From positions 149,602,857-149,666,856 of the forward strand of contig NC_069657.1 in assembly GCF_027244095.1 (NCBI RefSeq): 64,000 nt of DNA, read 5' to 3'. Position 1 is the first letter of the stretch. Each line of letters opens with the position of its first letter. Shown here one piece after another: positions 63,290 through 64,000 of this stretch. A program made the position numbers and the translations under genes. The stretch is from Hemicordylus capensis. Its lineage: Eukaryota; Chordata; Lepidosauria; Squamata; Cordylidae. The notes beneath the pieces are model-generated. The model was not told where the DNA came from and ran no database searches. It was given only the letters and a program-made list of their open reading frames with translations.

Positions 63290-64000
63290 CTGTGGGACAG
63301 ATAGAGAAGAATGAAAGAACCAGTTATCAGTGTGCACTGAGTGATTAGCAGTGTAGGAACATGCAAATTGTTACAAGTGAGAATTCTAAAGCACAGTAAC
63401 CTCTTCTGGCCACTAGAGGCATGATGAGATTTTAATAGGTCTCCCTTGGTCACTTAGAATCAGTTATAATTGTTCAGTTGTTGCTGAAGGCTAGTGCCTG
63501 TTTGTGTATGTTGTTCTAGGTTTCTCTCAGTATGTGATGTTTTAGTTTCTTAATACATCTTCATTTGTTTTTGAACTCTGCCTACTGTCTCCAGATAATC
63601 TCTTGGGCTGAACTACTTTACCACCAGAGCATACTCTGTTGTGGGAGGTTTCTCCTCACATCCCTCAACACAGATTACTCCCCTGCCCACTCATCTCATC
63701 TCATTCTCAGCACTAGGAAATTGGCAAATAAAGCATGACATAAAGTGAATTAATATTTTAAAACAAAACCAAGGTAAAAATAATTTTTTATAACCTGCAC
63801 TCACATAGATCCCTGCACCACCCCTCATGGGATGCCAAAATAAAATAAAATAAAAAATGTATCACCCATGGGGTATATATGCAAAAATACAGTGCTCTAC
63901 ATAAGTAACTTTACATAACCTTTTTCTTCTTCTGAATAAACAGACTGAAATACAGGTGAGATTATAATTTCATATGCAGAACTAGCCACATATATACAAG
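63290..64000. other. STK36 upstream intron, right edge
   Basis: No further exon could be supported. The stretch is AT-rich with an AAAAT run near 63837-63857. Confidence 0.5.

Noticed and set aside
1-64000. CRISPR arrays, tRNA or rRNA genes, bacterial operons
   Set aside because: None was seen. tRNA-like sequences present are SINE heads, and the regular repeats are microsatellites or transposon pieces.

Overview
The window is vertebrate nuclear DNA from a squamate reptile, most likely a lizard. The evidence is the mix of transposable elements: a BovB (RTE) LINE, two Sauria-type SINEs with clean target-site duplications, several L2 and CR1 LINE fragments, hAT and Tc1/mariner miniature elements, and a DIRS-type tyrosine-recombinase retroelement. 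Genes are split into short exons with GT-AG introns. There are no bacterial features, no structural RNA genes and no CRISPR array.

Layout. Positions 1-10,500 are gene-free and made almost wholly of old LINEs (BovB, CR1, L2, a possible R4-like fragment) and hAT miniature elements. A CpG-rich promoter at about 10,560-10,850 drives RETREG2 (FAM134A) on the + strand. Nine coding exons (10,853-31,897) encode a 552-residue ER-membrane-shaping reticulon-homology protein with an LC3-binding motif near its C-terminus. Its 3' UTR runs to about 34,200. A 4.5-5.5 kb intergenic stretch follows. From about 38,950 to the right edge, on the - strand, lies the 3' part of STK36 (Fused-homologue kinase). Fifteen coding exons encode the last 789 residues, all HEAT/ARM-like helical repeats. 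The N-terminal kinase domain lies beyond the right edge. The two genes are convergent (tail to tail).

The STK36 introns are heavily loaded. One holds a 904-bp hAT element with a perfect 8-bp duplication. One holds a ~5.8-kb DIRS element that inserted inside an older Tigger-like miniature transposon. One holds a 689-bp Tc1/mariner derivative that still carries the end of a transposase reading frame, a possible Helitron and a second hAT copy. One holds a 1.1-kb LINE 3' fragment with a 9-bp duplication. All splice phases across the 15 STK36 exons and the 9 RETREG2 exons are mutually consistent, so both genes look functional.

I found no new gene system. The observations most worth checking are the DIRS terminal and internal repeats, which reproduce a circle junction; a perfect 29-bp hairpin in a RETREG2 intron; a ~95-bp inverted repeat pair around a 570-bp core; and the E-box/NRF-1 architecture of the RETREG2 promoter.
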